From: Bimastos eiseni
Lineage: Eukaryota; Annelida; Clitellata; Crassiclitellata; Lumbricidae
Assembly (NCBI GenBank): GCA_959347315.1
Contig: OY365810.1
Coordinates: 7,000,800 to 7,064,799 of the forward strand
Reading direction: 5' to 3'
Length of the DNA stretch: 64,000 nt
Positions 1 through 9,683 of this stretch are shown one piece after another (position 1 is the first letter of the stretch; each line of letters begins with the position of its first letter). The notes below the pieces were generated by a model that ran no database searches, was not told the origin of the DNA, and worked only from the letters and a program-made list of their open reading frames with translations. The position numbers and the translations under genes were made by a program.

Positions 1-282
1 TTGTTCTCTCTCGCTCTCTTTGTTTCTCTTTCACTCTGTCTCTCGTTCTCACTCTCTTTCTCCGTTTCTCCAGTCCTTCTTCTCATCATGTTAACAGACA
101 TTCAAGCATACGTGTATTCGTACATTCAATCATACATGCCTTTGTTCATACATCACATATATGCAGTGTTGGGTAAATTCATACAAGAAATGAGTCAAAT
201 CAAAACTCAACTCATGCACCTCAAAATGAGATAAAACTCAAACTGAAATCATCCTCTATGAAATGAGTTAACTCAAACTCAG

Positions 283-608
283 TTGTACATACATACATAC
301 ATACATACATACATACATACATACATACATACATGCATGCATGCATGCATACATACACACACACACATACTTACATATACACACATACCTACATACATAT
401 ACACATACACACATACACACACATTCATACATACATACATACGTACATACAGATATTATACATACAGACATACATACATACATACACACATACACTCACA
501 CACATACATACATATATACATACATGCATACATACATGCATACATGCATACATGCATACATACATGCATACATACATACATACATACGTACATACATTTG
601 TACATACA
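283..608. repeat. CATA/CATG-type tetranucleotide microsatellite
   Basis: About 330 bases of CATA repeats mixed with CACA, CATG and CGTA variants. Several frames on both strands stay open through it (Tyr-Ile-His-Thr or Met-Tyr-Val-Cys peptides), which is a property of the repeat and not coding. It lies just upstream of the first visible RGS exon. Confidence 0.95.
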
Positions 609-747
609 CTAATACATACATGCATCCATACATGCATGAATTTATACATACGTGTACATATTTTCATACCTATATGCGTGGCATCATACGTTTATTTGCA
701 TAACTATAAGTGCATGAAGAGGTGTGCGCGTCTTGCTTTTTCTTCAG

Positions 748-890
748 TCATAAAAGCAAAAAGGATCGCTTTGCTTTCTTCCGTCGTTCCGCTGAAGGTC
801 ATTCCGGTCACTCCACGAACGCCCTTCTACCGTCAACAGAAACCCTTCAGGGATGGATGAAATCATTCGAGAAACTACTTGCAGACAGCT
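748..890 (+). CDS. RGS gene exon: basic lead and first RGS helix
   Basis: The acceptor is a pyrimidine-rich tract ending TTCTTCAG at 747 and the donor is GTGAGT at 891. The exon starts with the third base of a codon and ends after one base of the next. It encodes a basic patch (HKSKKDRFAFFRRS), a Ser/Thr linker, and W-M-K-S-F-E-K-L-L-A-D-S, which is the opening helix of an RGS domain. The neighbouring open frame continues into intron sequence after the GTGAGT donor. Confidence 0.85.
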
Positions 891-3731
891 GTGAGTTTAT
901 AACTCGTTCAAAATAAATATAACTGCTGCCATCCCAAAGAATTTAATTGTAACCAATTTCTGTGGTCAGGGCCGTACCGAAGGGGGCCGGCGGGGCCGTG
1001 GCCCATGGCACAAATGTGTAAATGGCGCAAGTTTCAGGATGGAATAACTTATTATTCCATAAAATGCACTATTTTAAAAATGTAGGGGTGCCAGATGCTA
1101 GACACAGGGCGCAATTATAGCTCGGTACGGCTCGGTCTGTTGTGGCCCCTCGACCCTATTCATTTCGGGCGAGCTTCGTTCACTCATTTAGCATTTACAT
1201 AGCGCCATCATTTATGAGGTACTAGCTGTTCCTTGTCGTTAAACTCCCATATCCCAAGTATCCTAAGATCGAGAGGTATCGCCCACGCAGATAATTGTCA
1301 AGGCATAAAACGCTGAATGTATCCTTCCCTCTGTACGTAAACACGCCTACATGAAAGTTCCAATATATTATAATAGGTTTTAGGCCTTGTGCGTTTCTGT
1401 CAAGGAAAGCACCTGGGCAACAGTTTATAAACAGGGCATTAGCTAAGCCAGAGGTCGCTAGCAGCTTAAGCATAATTATAAGAGAGTATGAATGTAAGTT
1501 TGCACATAAGGTGTGTGTCTTTAATATCATAATTATAATTATATTGAATGGTTAGGACCCGTCCATATATGACGTCATGAAATTTGGACGATCTCGGAAC
1601 CCTGCCTTCCTTTCGTCCCAAGCCGTCACAAAAGTCATGACCCCTTAAATATGACGTCACAAAGATCTGACCCTCCTCCCGTCCGAAAAAAACCGGATGT
1701 CCAGAATGTAATCCAAATTTCTTATATTTAGAAAAAAGTAATTATAACTATAAAATACTTTCAAAATGCTACAACAAAGAAAAACGAAGAAAGTAGAAAT
1801 ATTACCATCTTACGTGTGTCTGCAATTCTCAAGATGAAAGACTCTGGCAGAGTCAGTATAATTACTTTAAAAATGTTTGGTAACAATAACCTGAAACAAT
1901 TTAAACTTTTTGCCTCTCCATTCTCTCACGTTGAAGCAGAATGATCTTTCATGGAATAAATATTATCCAATCCACATGCTCTCCGTTTTCTTCGTTTCAG
2001 CGACTCTCTGTGACTTGTGCGTGTGGGCGTTATAATTGATTCCTGCTTGTGTCTTACAGAATGGATGCCTCACTCCCAAAACCCCAAAATTTACACCAAG
2101 TGTAAAGCAAACATTCCAAAAATTAAGAATGTAATAATCATAATTAGTGCTGTTAACTTGTGGTAACAATTACTGCCAGTTATGTGAAACGTGTTCCATT
2201 GTGTAACATTTTTAATAAAGTGACGTCACATTTCGTCGACACCTTCCTCCTCATCACACATTGTCACAGTCACAAGTTGTGACCCTCTCCGAGACGCGTG
2301 ACGTCATTTATGAACGGCCCCTTATTCTGTGAGAGGCGCTATAAAACCCTAAAGATACGATTCGATTTATGCATGCCTGCAAATGAGTACATGTACTTGT
2401 AGGCAGGCTACATGGTAGGGAGCACGCTCAATGGATTTTTCTTGTGCACAGATGGACTGAAATTGTTTCGCGAGTTCCTGCGGCAAGAGTTCAGCGATGA
2501 GAACATTGAGTTCTGGATCGAGTGCGACAGATACCGCCATCTGACGTCAGAGAAACACAGAACGACTGAAGCCAAGAGGATCTTTCGCGAATACGTCACC
2601 GTACAAGCGCCAAACGAGGTAACAGCGAACAGACCTCCTCTGAATTGAGAGTGTCTTTGCCGTTGTATAAATTATCTTGATAAAAATAGTATCATAACTG
2701 GTAATTTGTTTCAATAATAGATCGAGGAGAAGTATGATATAAATAATCATCCTTTTGCAAAGTATGTCATATGCGACTACAACATCACGTTACATAGCAA
2801 ACGTTCCGAGATATTCATCATCATCATCATTCTCGTTGTTGTTATTATCATCGTCAGCAGCAGCAGAACAAATACAAAATCACAGCATCATTGCATATCT
2901 TAATCCTGTTCTATATAATTATTCCGTAACCTCTTGTTATGCGCGTTTTCGTAGTCAAGTCAAGAGGCGTCTTATAGGCCAATAACAGCTCGTCGGTAAT
3001 GCTGGGGTACGTCGACTCAAAACCCTATACAATATTCGTGTAATGCTTCGTCGACAGAAATTGTAATACATGTGTCGTAAGGGTCGGTTAGGGACTTAGG
3101 GTCAGGGTTAGGCGTCGTGAGGGCCGTTTATGGTCAGGATTAGCCGGTTAGGATTAGTGTCGTTTTTAGATATCTGCGGAAATATATTGCATGGGGTGTT
3201 GACGTTCCCCAATAATACCCCGTTGGTTTCTCAAATCGACCATCTATTTCTTCGTTTATGTTGTCTATCCAACCATCAGTTTGTCTTTACATAGAATTCT
3301 ATGTGTTGTAAATTGTGCGGATTTCTGTGGAGTAGGTCTATACTGACATAAATGTATGTGTCCTCACGAGCATCGATTAATAGTAGTTATAGTTTCGGTA
3401 TAAATACACTGTGTGAAAATAAGGATCGTTAGCGTCGCCCTCCTCTTTTATCTAGACTTGGGACTGGCACTGCCAGAGTGCAAGCAGTGTGGTAGTTAAC
3501 ATCGATGTCTACAGTGAATGTTCCTTGCTTCAGATCAACCTTGACTCGAAGACACGGGATGCAACTGAGGCCAATCTGTCTCGAGCAGATACAAAGACCT
3601 TCGAGGCAGCACAGAAGCGTATCGAGGCTCTCATGGAAAAGGACTCCTATCCACGATTCCTTCAGTCGGACCTCTTCCAGCGCCTCCTCAAACAAAGACA
3701 GGCGGCCGACAACAGCCTCAAGGTCACGTGA
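748..3731 (+). CDS. RGS-domain protein, R4-like (3' part, three coding exons)
   Basis: Joining 748-890, 2452-2618 and 3534-3731 gives one continuous frame that ends in TGA. Both junctions keep phase: T+AT gives Tyr at the first, and the second is phase 0. The product has a basic, Ser-rich lead (HKSKKDRF) and then a full RGS fold: W-M-K-S-F-E-K-L-L, YGLKLFREFL, SDENIEFW, REYVTVQAP, NLDSKTRD, and LMEKDSYPRFLQSDLF near the end. Family knowledge: RGS domains bind active G-alpha and speed GTP hydrolysis at the inner membrane face. The short tail after the domain and the VQAP...NLDSKTR block resemble R4 members such as RGS3/8. No start exon is visible, because the sequence before 748 is a CATA microsatellite and then intron, so the N-terminus is probably upstream of the window. 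Subfamily is inferred, the domain is secure. Confidence 0.93.
967..1135. mobile_element. Short hAT-like MITE in RGS intron
   Basis: The left end reads CAGGGCCGTACCGA and the reverse complement of the right end reads CCGAGCCGTACCGA, so 12 of 14 terminal bases match. The flanks carry near-identical 8-bp direct repeats, TCTGTGGT at 959-966 and TCTGTTGT at 1136-1143. Imperfect terminal inverted repeats with an 8-bp target-site duplication are the hAT hallmark. At 169 bp it has no coding capacity and is non-autonomous. Confidence 0.6.
1555..2321. mobile_element. PIF/Harbinger-like non-autonomous element in RGS intron
   Basis: The left terminus starts GGACCCGTCCATATATGACG and the reverse complement of the right terminus starts GGGGCCGTTCATAAATGACG, a roughly 23-bp imperfect inverted repeat containing TGACGTCA. 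TTA directly flanks both ends (1552-1554 and 2322-2324). A 3-bp TWA duplication is typical of PIF/Harbinger elements. No transposase frame is present in the 767 bp. Confidence 0.6.
2452..2618 (+). CDS. RGS gene exon: core of RGS domain
   Basis: Acceptor CTTGTGCACAG ends at 2451 and donor GTAACA begins at 2619. It encodes GLKLFREFLRQEFSDENIEFW and then a Cys-Asp-Arg-Tyr helix and REYVTVQAPNE. The SDENIEFW element is the most conserved RGS signature and contributes to the G-alpha contact surface in known family members. The exon begins with two bases of a codon, and joining to the previous exon gives Tyr-Gly-Leu, as in typical RGS proteins. Confidence 0.93.
3390..3494 (+). repeat. Inverted-repeat element family, half copy 1
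   Basis: Contains TAGTTTCGG, TTAGCGTCGCCCTCCTC and TTGGGACTGGCACTGCCAG in order, the same blocks found at 14868, 28974, 43283 and 48577. It ends just before the last RGS exon, so it sits in the second visible intron. Confidence 0.7.
3534..3731 (+). CDS. RGS gene terminal coding exon
   Basis: Acceptor TTCCTTGCTTCAG ends at 3533, phase 0. The exon encodes INLDSKTRDATEANL, a TFEAAQKRIEALMEKDSYPRF block and SDLFQRLL, which are the last RGS helices. A short tail (KQRQAADNSLKVT) leads to TGA at 3729-3731. The stop only 18 codons after the domain fits small R4-type RGS proteins. Confidence 0.93.
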   Translation: MNLDSKTRDATEANLSRADTKTFEAAQKRIEALMEKDSYPRFLQSDLFQRLLKQRQAADNSLKVT

Positions 3732-4190
3732 TCACCGACAAATGATGACGTAATCTACTTATATATATATTATATATAAAGCGAGGAATTGTAGCATGGC
3801 AGGATTCCAAAGGTTCCCGTTGGTCCCAAAGGCGCATGCCACTCAGCCACTTAACATTTTCAAGAAACGACCAGCTTGGCTGCTCACAATTGGTTTGTAT
3901 ACCAGAAACTCAACAAGACGTCGTAGCATCTTCGTTAACTAGAAGCTGTTAATCGAGATACGTCGGAAAGATGGACGTCTTTAGAATATTGGATGAAGGG
4001 AACGATTTGTATTCATACTTTGAAAGAACTTCTGTTCAGAAAAGAAACTCATCTGGTGGATTTATTTCTGTCAGAAATTTGTTGAATGAGACTAAATGCC
4101 TATACTTGTATTGATGTATAGGAAGTTATTCTTTTCTATATGCGGAAATTATATCAACAAAAGATTGTTACAGGAAAGTGGACTCTGAGA

Positions 4191-4196
4191 AATAAA
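4191..4196 (+). terminator. Candidate polyadenylation signal for the RGS gene
   Basis: AATAAA lies about 460 bases after the RGS stop codon in otherwise unannotated sequence. A 3' UTR of this length is plausible, but AATAAA is common in AT-rich DNA, so this is only a candidate. Confidence 0.35.
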
Positions 4197-4383
4197 TACA
4201 CTGTAGTAATGCCGCAGAACTTCTAAGGCGCCAACAAAGTGAGTACTGTGCCAAAAAGTGTTTTGATTAGCCTAAGTCAAGCGATCGTGTTCGGAATTTG
4301 ATAAAATCGAGAGAATATCAGGACCGCATGACACACATCCTGGGCCTCTGAGAGTTACGCAAAATGCACCATATTAAGTATCC

Positions 4384-4499
4384 TCATGCATACATACACA
4401 CATACATACATACACACATACATACGTATATACATACATACATCCATAAATACATATATACATACATACACACATACATACACATACTTACGTACATAC

Positions 4500-4532
<33 letters not shown>

Positions 4533-4556
4533 CATACATACATACATACGTATACA
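4384..4556. repeat. CATA microsatellite
   Basis: About 170 bases of CATA/CACA repeats, similar in composition to the one at 283. The open frames across it are repeat artefacts. Confidence 0.95.
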
Positions 4557-5880
4557 TGTGCAGAGATAAAGGATATGTGAACTATCTATTCTTGGTATAC
4601 GGTAGTACGATGCAGAGCAAGCCCGATATGGAGATGGATAAACAAGATGGACGGTACAGTTGAACATTGTACTATTTTGGTTTTCAGGTGTATGCATTAT
4701 CACAATGACTACATGTATAGCCATCAAACACATGTGCGTCGTTAATGTGGCCATAGTCTTGGAAGGCTTCGACGCAATTGCCTTATTGAATTGGCCTTTC
4801 GACATTTTATGCATACATACGTTTCTTGTAAGTTACTTTTGACTTGTTAGTCACTGTCGTTCTTCAAACGCATCAGAACCCAGAACCTTGGATGATTATT
4901 CGATATAATGTCTAAATCAGTAGTGAGTATTTCCTGTTTAGGAGGTCCTATGAAAATTCGTAAATATTTATTTACAATTGGTTGGTTACGCACATACAAT
5001 TGGTTGTTGTCCCAAATTCTTATTGCAATTGATTGCTTATTGCTGATTGCTGTTAACCCAAAGTAGAACTACTATCTCACTTGGTTGTTGAATGTTGCAT
5101 TGTTGTCAGCCCTGCTGTCCAAGAACCTTCAACTCAAGGGTCATACGTCGAAGTGTTTTCCTTATAAAGACGAGCAATAAACGAGTGTGCCTTAAATTAG
5201 CAGTCTTACCTACGTCAAACTCTTGAGACCGTCAGTCTGTACATTGAACCCATTGTAAGAGGGTCATTATTTTAATACTCGAGGCTGCTCTCACTAATAA
5301 ACGAATGAGACTGTAAATAGACGCATTTGTATTCGTATATGTGTAAAGTTAACTTTCTTCAGTCTGTGTTCTGTGTTGCATTTAGCGAACTGCCATGTCT
5401 CGTGAAGTACTACTAACTGTTTAGGAGCTCAAGTCAATCCCTGTAAAGTGGTGACTCCTGTACAGTTGGGCATCATGTATTGCACTTGAATGGTCAATGT
5501 AGCTGCAAGTTGACATTTTACATGCATTTATTACCTGGACATGTATGTAATTGTAACCTCGAGACTTCTGTATCGCCCAGTAAAGCGCGATCATGTGAAT
5601 CAGCTTAGTCAAAACAACATTGATAGGCAGACAGGGTCAAAATTGGTTCCAGGCTAAGATCAAGAAAGGTCTGATAGCTAGCGGATGGATAAAGTGGATG
5701 GATTATAAATGGAAACGGCGAGAGCGGTAGATGGGAAGAGGAGAAATAGGGGAAGATTTGTGAACGAGGAGTGTTTTCAGTTTTGAGTGAAATCAATGAA
5801 GTTAGAGCAAGGGGTGAAGATACGTTACCTGGTGAGTTCGTAGGATGGATCGGATATTATGTCTTCATGGATGGATGGAG
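4557..5880. other. Intergenic stretch without recognisable gene
   Basis: AT-rich unique sequence. Only short scattered open frames without splice-consistent or domain-like content were seen. The part near 5600-5800 may be the decayed 3' end of the LINE relic that follows. Confidence 0.6.
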
Positions 5881-5884
5881 ATTA

Positions 5885-6193
5885 TGGATGGAGTTTGTTC
5901 CAAAGCAGTGGGACAGCAATTGCTGTGGAACGATTTGCAAATTGTATTGACGAGGTGAAGGAAGACCTGAGGAGTGTTAGGGCAGTTGAAGAGCAGGTTG
6001 AGCAAAGTGGTTGGATGGAGGCCGGATGATCGGAAGGATTGAAATGTGTTATGTGTAAGTGATAGGACAGTGCCATGGATTCTGTTCTCTCAGATATTTT
6101 AAGCCAGCGTAGTAATTTGAGGGCAGGATGTGATGGCGTTTGGGATTGGTGACAGCATGAACGAGAGTAATCGGTTAGCTTGATGTGGTTCAT
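5885..6193 (-). pseudogene. LINE (CR1/Jockey-like) reverse transcriptase C-terminal relic
   Basis: The minus-strand translation contains L-L-R-W-L-K-I-S-E-R, then S-Y-H-L-H-I, and ends LLRSSFTSSIQFANRS followed by A-V-P-L-L-W-N-K-L-H-P. The order of a [RW]L-x-I-x-x-R motif, an R-[ST]-S stretch and a final W-N-x-L-P is the usual C-terminal end of the ORF2 protein of CR1/Jockey-type non-LTR retrotransposons. Only about 100 residues remain, so it is a dead fragment. On the other side, 6300-6380 carries GGCGCCTTATAAATTGG followed by a T-rich ATT run, resembling a LINE/SINE tail. Confidence 0.65.
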
Positions 6194-6380
6194 TTGGTTT
6201 ATTTTGATTTATATATAATGCTGTTCTTTGTGGGTCTACCCGTGTACGTGGGTCTACTGGTTTGGAGGAGCTCCGCCTGTGGCTCCTCGTGAAAGTCAGC
6301 TCGGTCGACGCCCTTGTAGTGGTTAATGCCGCGTTTACGGCGCCTTATAAATTGGCGTTATTTTTATTATTATGACTACT

Positions 6381-8430
6381 AAATATTATAACAACTTTTA
6401 AACGAAATTTGGGTTTGGTGATCGATAAAGTATATCAGTTCAACTAATTTTGATGATGCTTTACCACAATTCCTTTCAATTACAACCCTTGTTTGAAATT
6501 ATGTGCCTTGTAGGGGAAAATAAAAGTTTTGAATTTCCATGTGAAACGCAAGGATGGGATAATTATATTCTCCTCCTCTGCACTTAAAACAACAATTGAC
6601 GAAACCCAAGGTTCTGGAATCTGGTTCATCTCCGAAAATATGACTTCTGCGTAATAAGAAATTGTTCATTCACTATCGAACAAAATGCGTTTAATATATC
6701 AGCCAGAATCGTCCATTGTTTGACCAATTATCTTGATTGCCATTTTATAAAGGCCTAACTCTTGACCCCGTATAGCCTGCAATTGAGGCCACGATATACA
6801 GGCCGTTTGATGCAGACACGGACGAGACCAATTAGCATAGGTTACTCTATGATATTTACATTCGGATATACATGTAGTTTTGATCCGGATGTATGAGTGG
6901 CCATCCTCTTCAGCTGAGTAAAGAACGCTAATGACTTCCTCTAGTGTAGACCCTTAAGGTTTATCTGTTCCCAACGAGCCTCTATCCAAGCAATGACCAG
7001 CTGTTTATCGTCAATGGACTTCATCGTTACAGCTTCGCGTATGTATGCATATAAAAATCATCTCAACATATTGCAAACACAACAACCAGTTGTTTTTTTT
7101 CGATTGCACACAACAGTTCATAGAAAGACAACCAAACGTGTTCCCACAATGTCTCAACAGGCCTAGAGCTGGCCGTATTATTTAAGCCTAATTGAAATGT
7201 AAATAGTCTAACAGTCTAGTAGGCCGAGGAGCGCTGTTTAGGCTCCACTGCGTGTGGCCTGTTCTGCAGCGCTGTTGTTTTGCTTCAGCTTGTACTGCGT
7301 CTCAGGCGAGACATAAGCTTGTTCATTAACGTCAGAATATCGTTCGTCAAAACAAAAATGGCGACGTTTTACGATCATTGTAAAACAACTTTCTGTATAT
7401 ACATCGGCTTCAGATTAACACAACGCTAACTTTTAAAACGATCGCAAACTATTATGAAGTGTCAAAGAATAATATCGTATAATATCCTATGTAAATAGAA
7501 ATATTGCACTCTGCAATTACGCAATACTGCCATTCGTGCCGTTTATATATATATTCATAATTTATATGTGTATAAAAATGACCGCTAGATGGCGTAACTG
7601 TTCTTCTTGCATAGAAATTATTCTGCGAACTATATTTATTCAGAACTTCACTGCAAATCACCTCTGTCTTAGCAAACCCTTCAGTGCTGCCGACTGTGTG
7701 TGTTGGCCTCATTAAATCATTATTAAATTTGTGTAGGCCTACTGGTTAAAACCTACTGTACACTTAGATTGTAAACCAAACACAGCGAGTAGTTAGTGAT
7801 TAAAAAGATACACTTGAGAGTAGAATTCAAAGAAGACGAATTGGTGCGTATAAAGATTGACCAAATCAGCCATAAGCTGTGTCTATGTCAACACTTGTGT
7901 ACCCTTATTGACACCGTTGCAGCCAAAATCCCAGTGCTCAATAGATTGATATCACCTATTGGTGATATTAATCTATAAACTGATCTGAAATGCATACAGA
8001 TTATAACGTCTAAGTAATACGCATATGCGTGGCTGGCAATTTGTAGAGCTCCCAAGGTCACTTTATGACAATCTAATAGATCTTTAGAGTTGAGTGTTAA
8101 TATGACTTGAAAACGACTTATTGTGTTATTCACAATCGTGTACATTATACAATGTATTGGCCTAGACATATCACTGTCTGTCAATTGCCGAACAATTTAA
8201 GCAGGTCGTAGGTCATTCTGATTGGTGTAGCGATCACTCTTATCAGAAGGAGATAGTGAATGGAGTTGATCTATCAGCGGATATAAAAACAGGCGTTTTG
8301 GCAACATTTGCTTTAGAAGAGTGTCATAAGAATCACTCTTACTACTCTTTGAAGTCTTTTCTGTGACGTTCTTTATGAATGTTCGCAGTGTGAAAATCCA
8401 TTTTAACTTCACCTAGCGCACGGGTGTCAG
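6381..8430. other. Intergenic stretch, no gene seen
   Basis: No open frame here has domain-like content. The one notable structure is a strong inverted repeat at 7941-7976, listed separately. Composition is AT-rich and mostly unique. Confidence 0.6.
7941..7976. repeat. Strong hairpin (16-bp stem, 4-nt loop)
   Basis: ATAGATTGATATCACC, then TATT, then GGTGATATTAATCTAT. The arms pair at 15 of 16 positions. No gene or transposon context was recognised, and there is no T-run that would suggest a Pol III terminator. Confidence 0.8.
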
Positions 8431-8439
8431 TAACCTAAG

Positions 8440-8445
8440 TTTATT
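8440..8445 (-). terminator. Candidate polyadenylation signal for the FReD gene
   Basis: AATAAA on the minus strand, about 590 bases downstream of the FReD stop codon at 9034. It is the first clear hexamer noticed in a plausible 3' UTR. The evidence is motif and position only. Confidence 0.3.
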
Positions 8446-9033
8446 ATTAAAAGATTCATAGAATGTTCAACTCATTGTGCATTGCCACCCCACTTCGTAA
8501 CCACACATTCCTAACCACCTCACTGTGGCTAGCCTTCATTGCAATATCTTATTCACACACTTCCCAATCACAGACCATTTCGATGGAAGCTATCTCTAAA
8601 ACCATCTCAATTCAACATTTCTTCACTACCGCACTCCATCCATTCATGACACTTACCATCGCGCGTCCATCGGTATCCCAATTCAAACACCAGGATCTAA
8701 TTCTGTTATTTTGGTCGCCATAAATTTCCAGATTTTGTTTTCCCGGAAATCATGCGAAATTTAATTTTTACATTATTGGTGTATACATGTCGGTTGATAG
8801 AAGATCTGACCAATGAGGAAACGATATTCCGTCTGCTTTAAATCAACAGAATAGACACCTGTTAGAAATATCAGCCTGTAGACCACCTAACTTAACCACG
8901 TGTGTCAAAGATCTAAACGCTCTTTCAACCCCTTCACAAAACATACATAAACTCTCATTTAAATACCTCACCGTCGACAGAATATCCCACCCTTAGATAA
9001 TCATTACCTCGATAGAACGATCATGTGACACCC

Positions 9034-9683
9034 CTAACCGGAAACGGGCGTCTCAGGGACGTTTTCGGTCACCATGGAAATGCGCATCGTCGTCTGCTTC
9101 ATCTGAATCCACTCGTCAAGGTCTTGATGGAACCAGACCATTCCAGCAGTGTACCTTCCGTTCAGATTGCTGTAGTGGCAATGCTTGTACCACCATCCAG
9201 ACTGGTAAAACTGAGCACAATGCGTCGTGCTCACATCGTTGTCACGGTCTAGAGCACTGAAGGGCATCAGATTCGAGTAGCGTAGGGCATCCGTCGCGTT
9301 TCCCCCAAAATCGCCCAACTCCAACCGGTAGAGGGCGTCCTCTGCGTGGATCCGGAATGACGTATAATCGGCCAGCCAATAGCGACCGAGCACGTCCCAC
9401 ATGTCGATGCGCAGTCGATAGATGCGTGCGCCGTCTGTTAACCGGTGGATGTTCTCGTTACCCAGCCAGAATTCGCCCCCTGCGTCTCCGAATCCCTGGC
9501 GGTAGTCGTCCCACGTCCGGGCAAAAGACTCGCGTCCGTCTGTCCTTCGCTGGATGACCGTCCAGACGACCTCCTCTTCGACGAGGCAGAAGGTCCGAGC
9601 TGACTGGCGACTCACTTCCGGTCGGATCAGATAGACTCCGTCGTGGATGCTGTTTCCGGTGGCAGCAGGAACGTCGTAACAGT
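9034..9683 (-). CDS. FReD gene exon 6: complete fibrinogen-related domain
   Basis: Acceptor TTTCTGTTCAG, stop TAG at 9034-9036. About 216 residues, the usual FReD length. Visible hallmarks in order: Asp-Cys-Tyr start, [45 protein letters not shown] (the calcium loop in ficolin-type domains), [22 protein letters not shown] and MRIS near the end. Four cysteines fit two disulphides. Odd point: the normally invariant Gly-Gly-Gly before Trp-Thr is Glu-Val-Val here, after F-C-L instead of Y-C-D. Calcium and carbohydrate binding are inferred from the family. Confidence 0.96.

Noticed and set aside
8463..8723. 86-codon plus-strand frame
   Set aside because: No domain-like content, and it lies in the probable 3' region of the FReD gene on the opposite strand.
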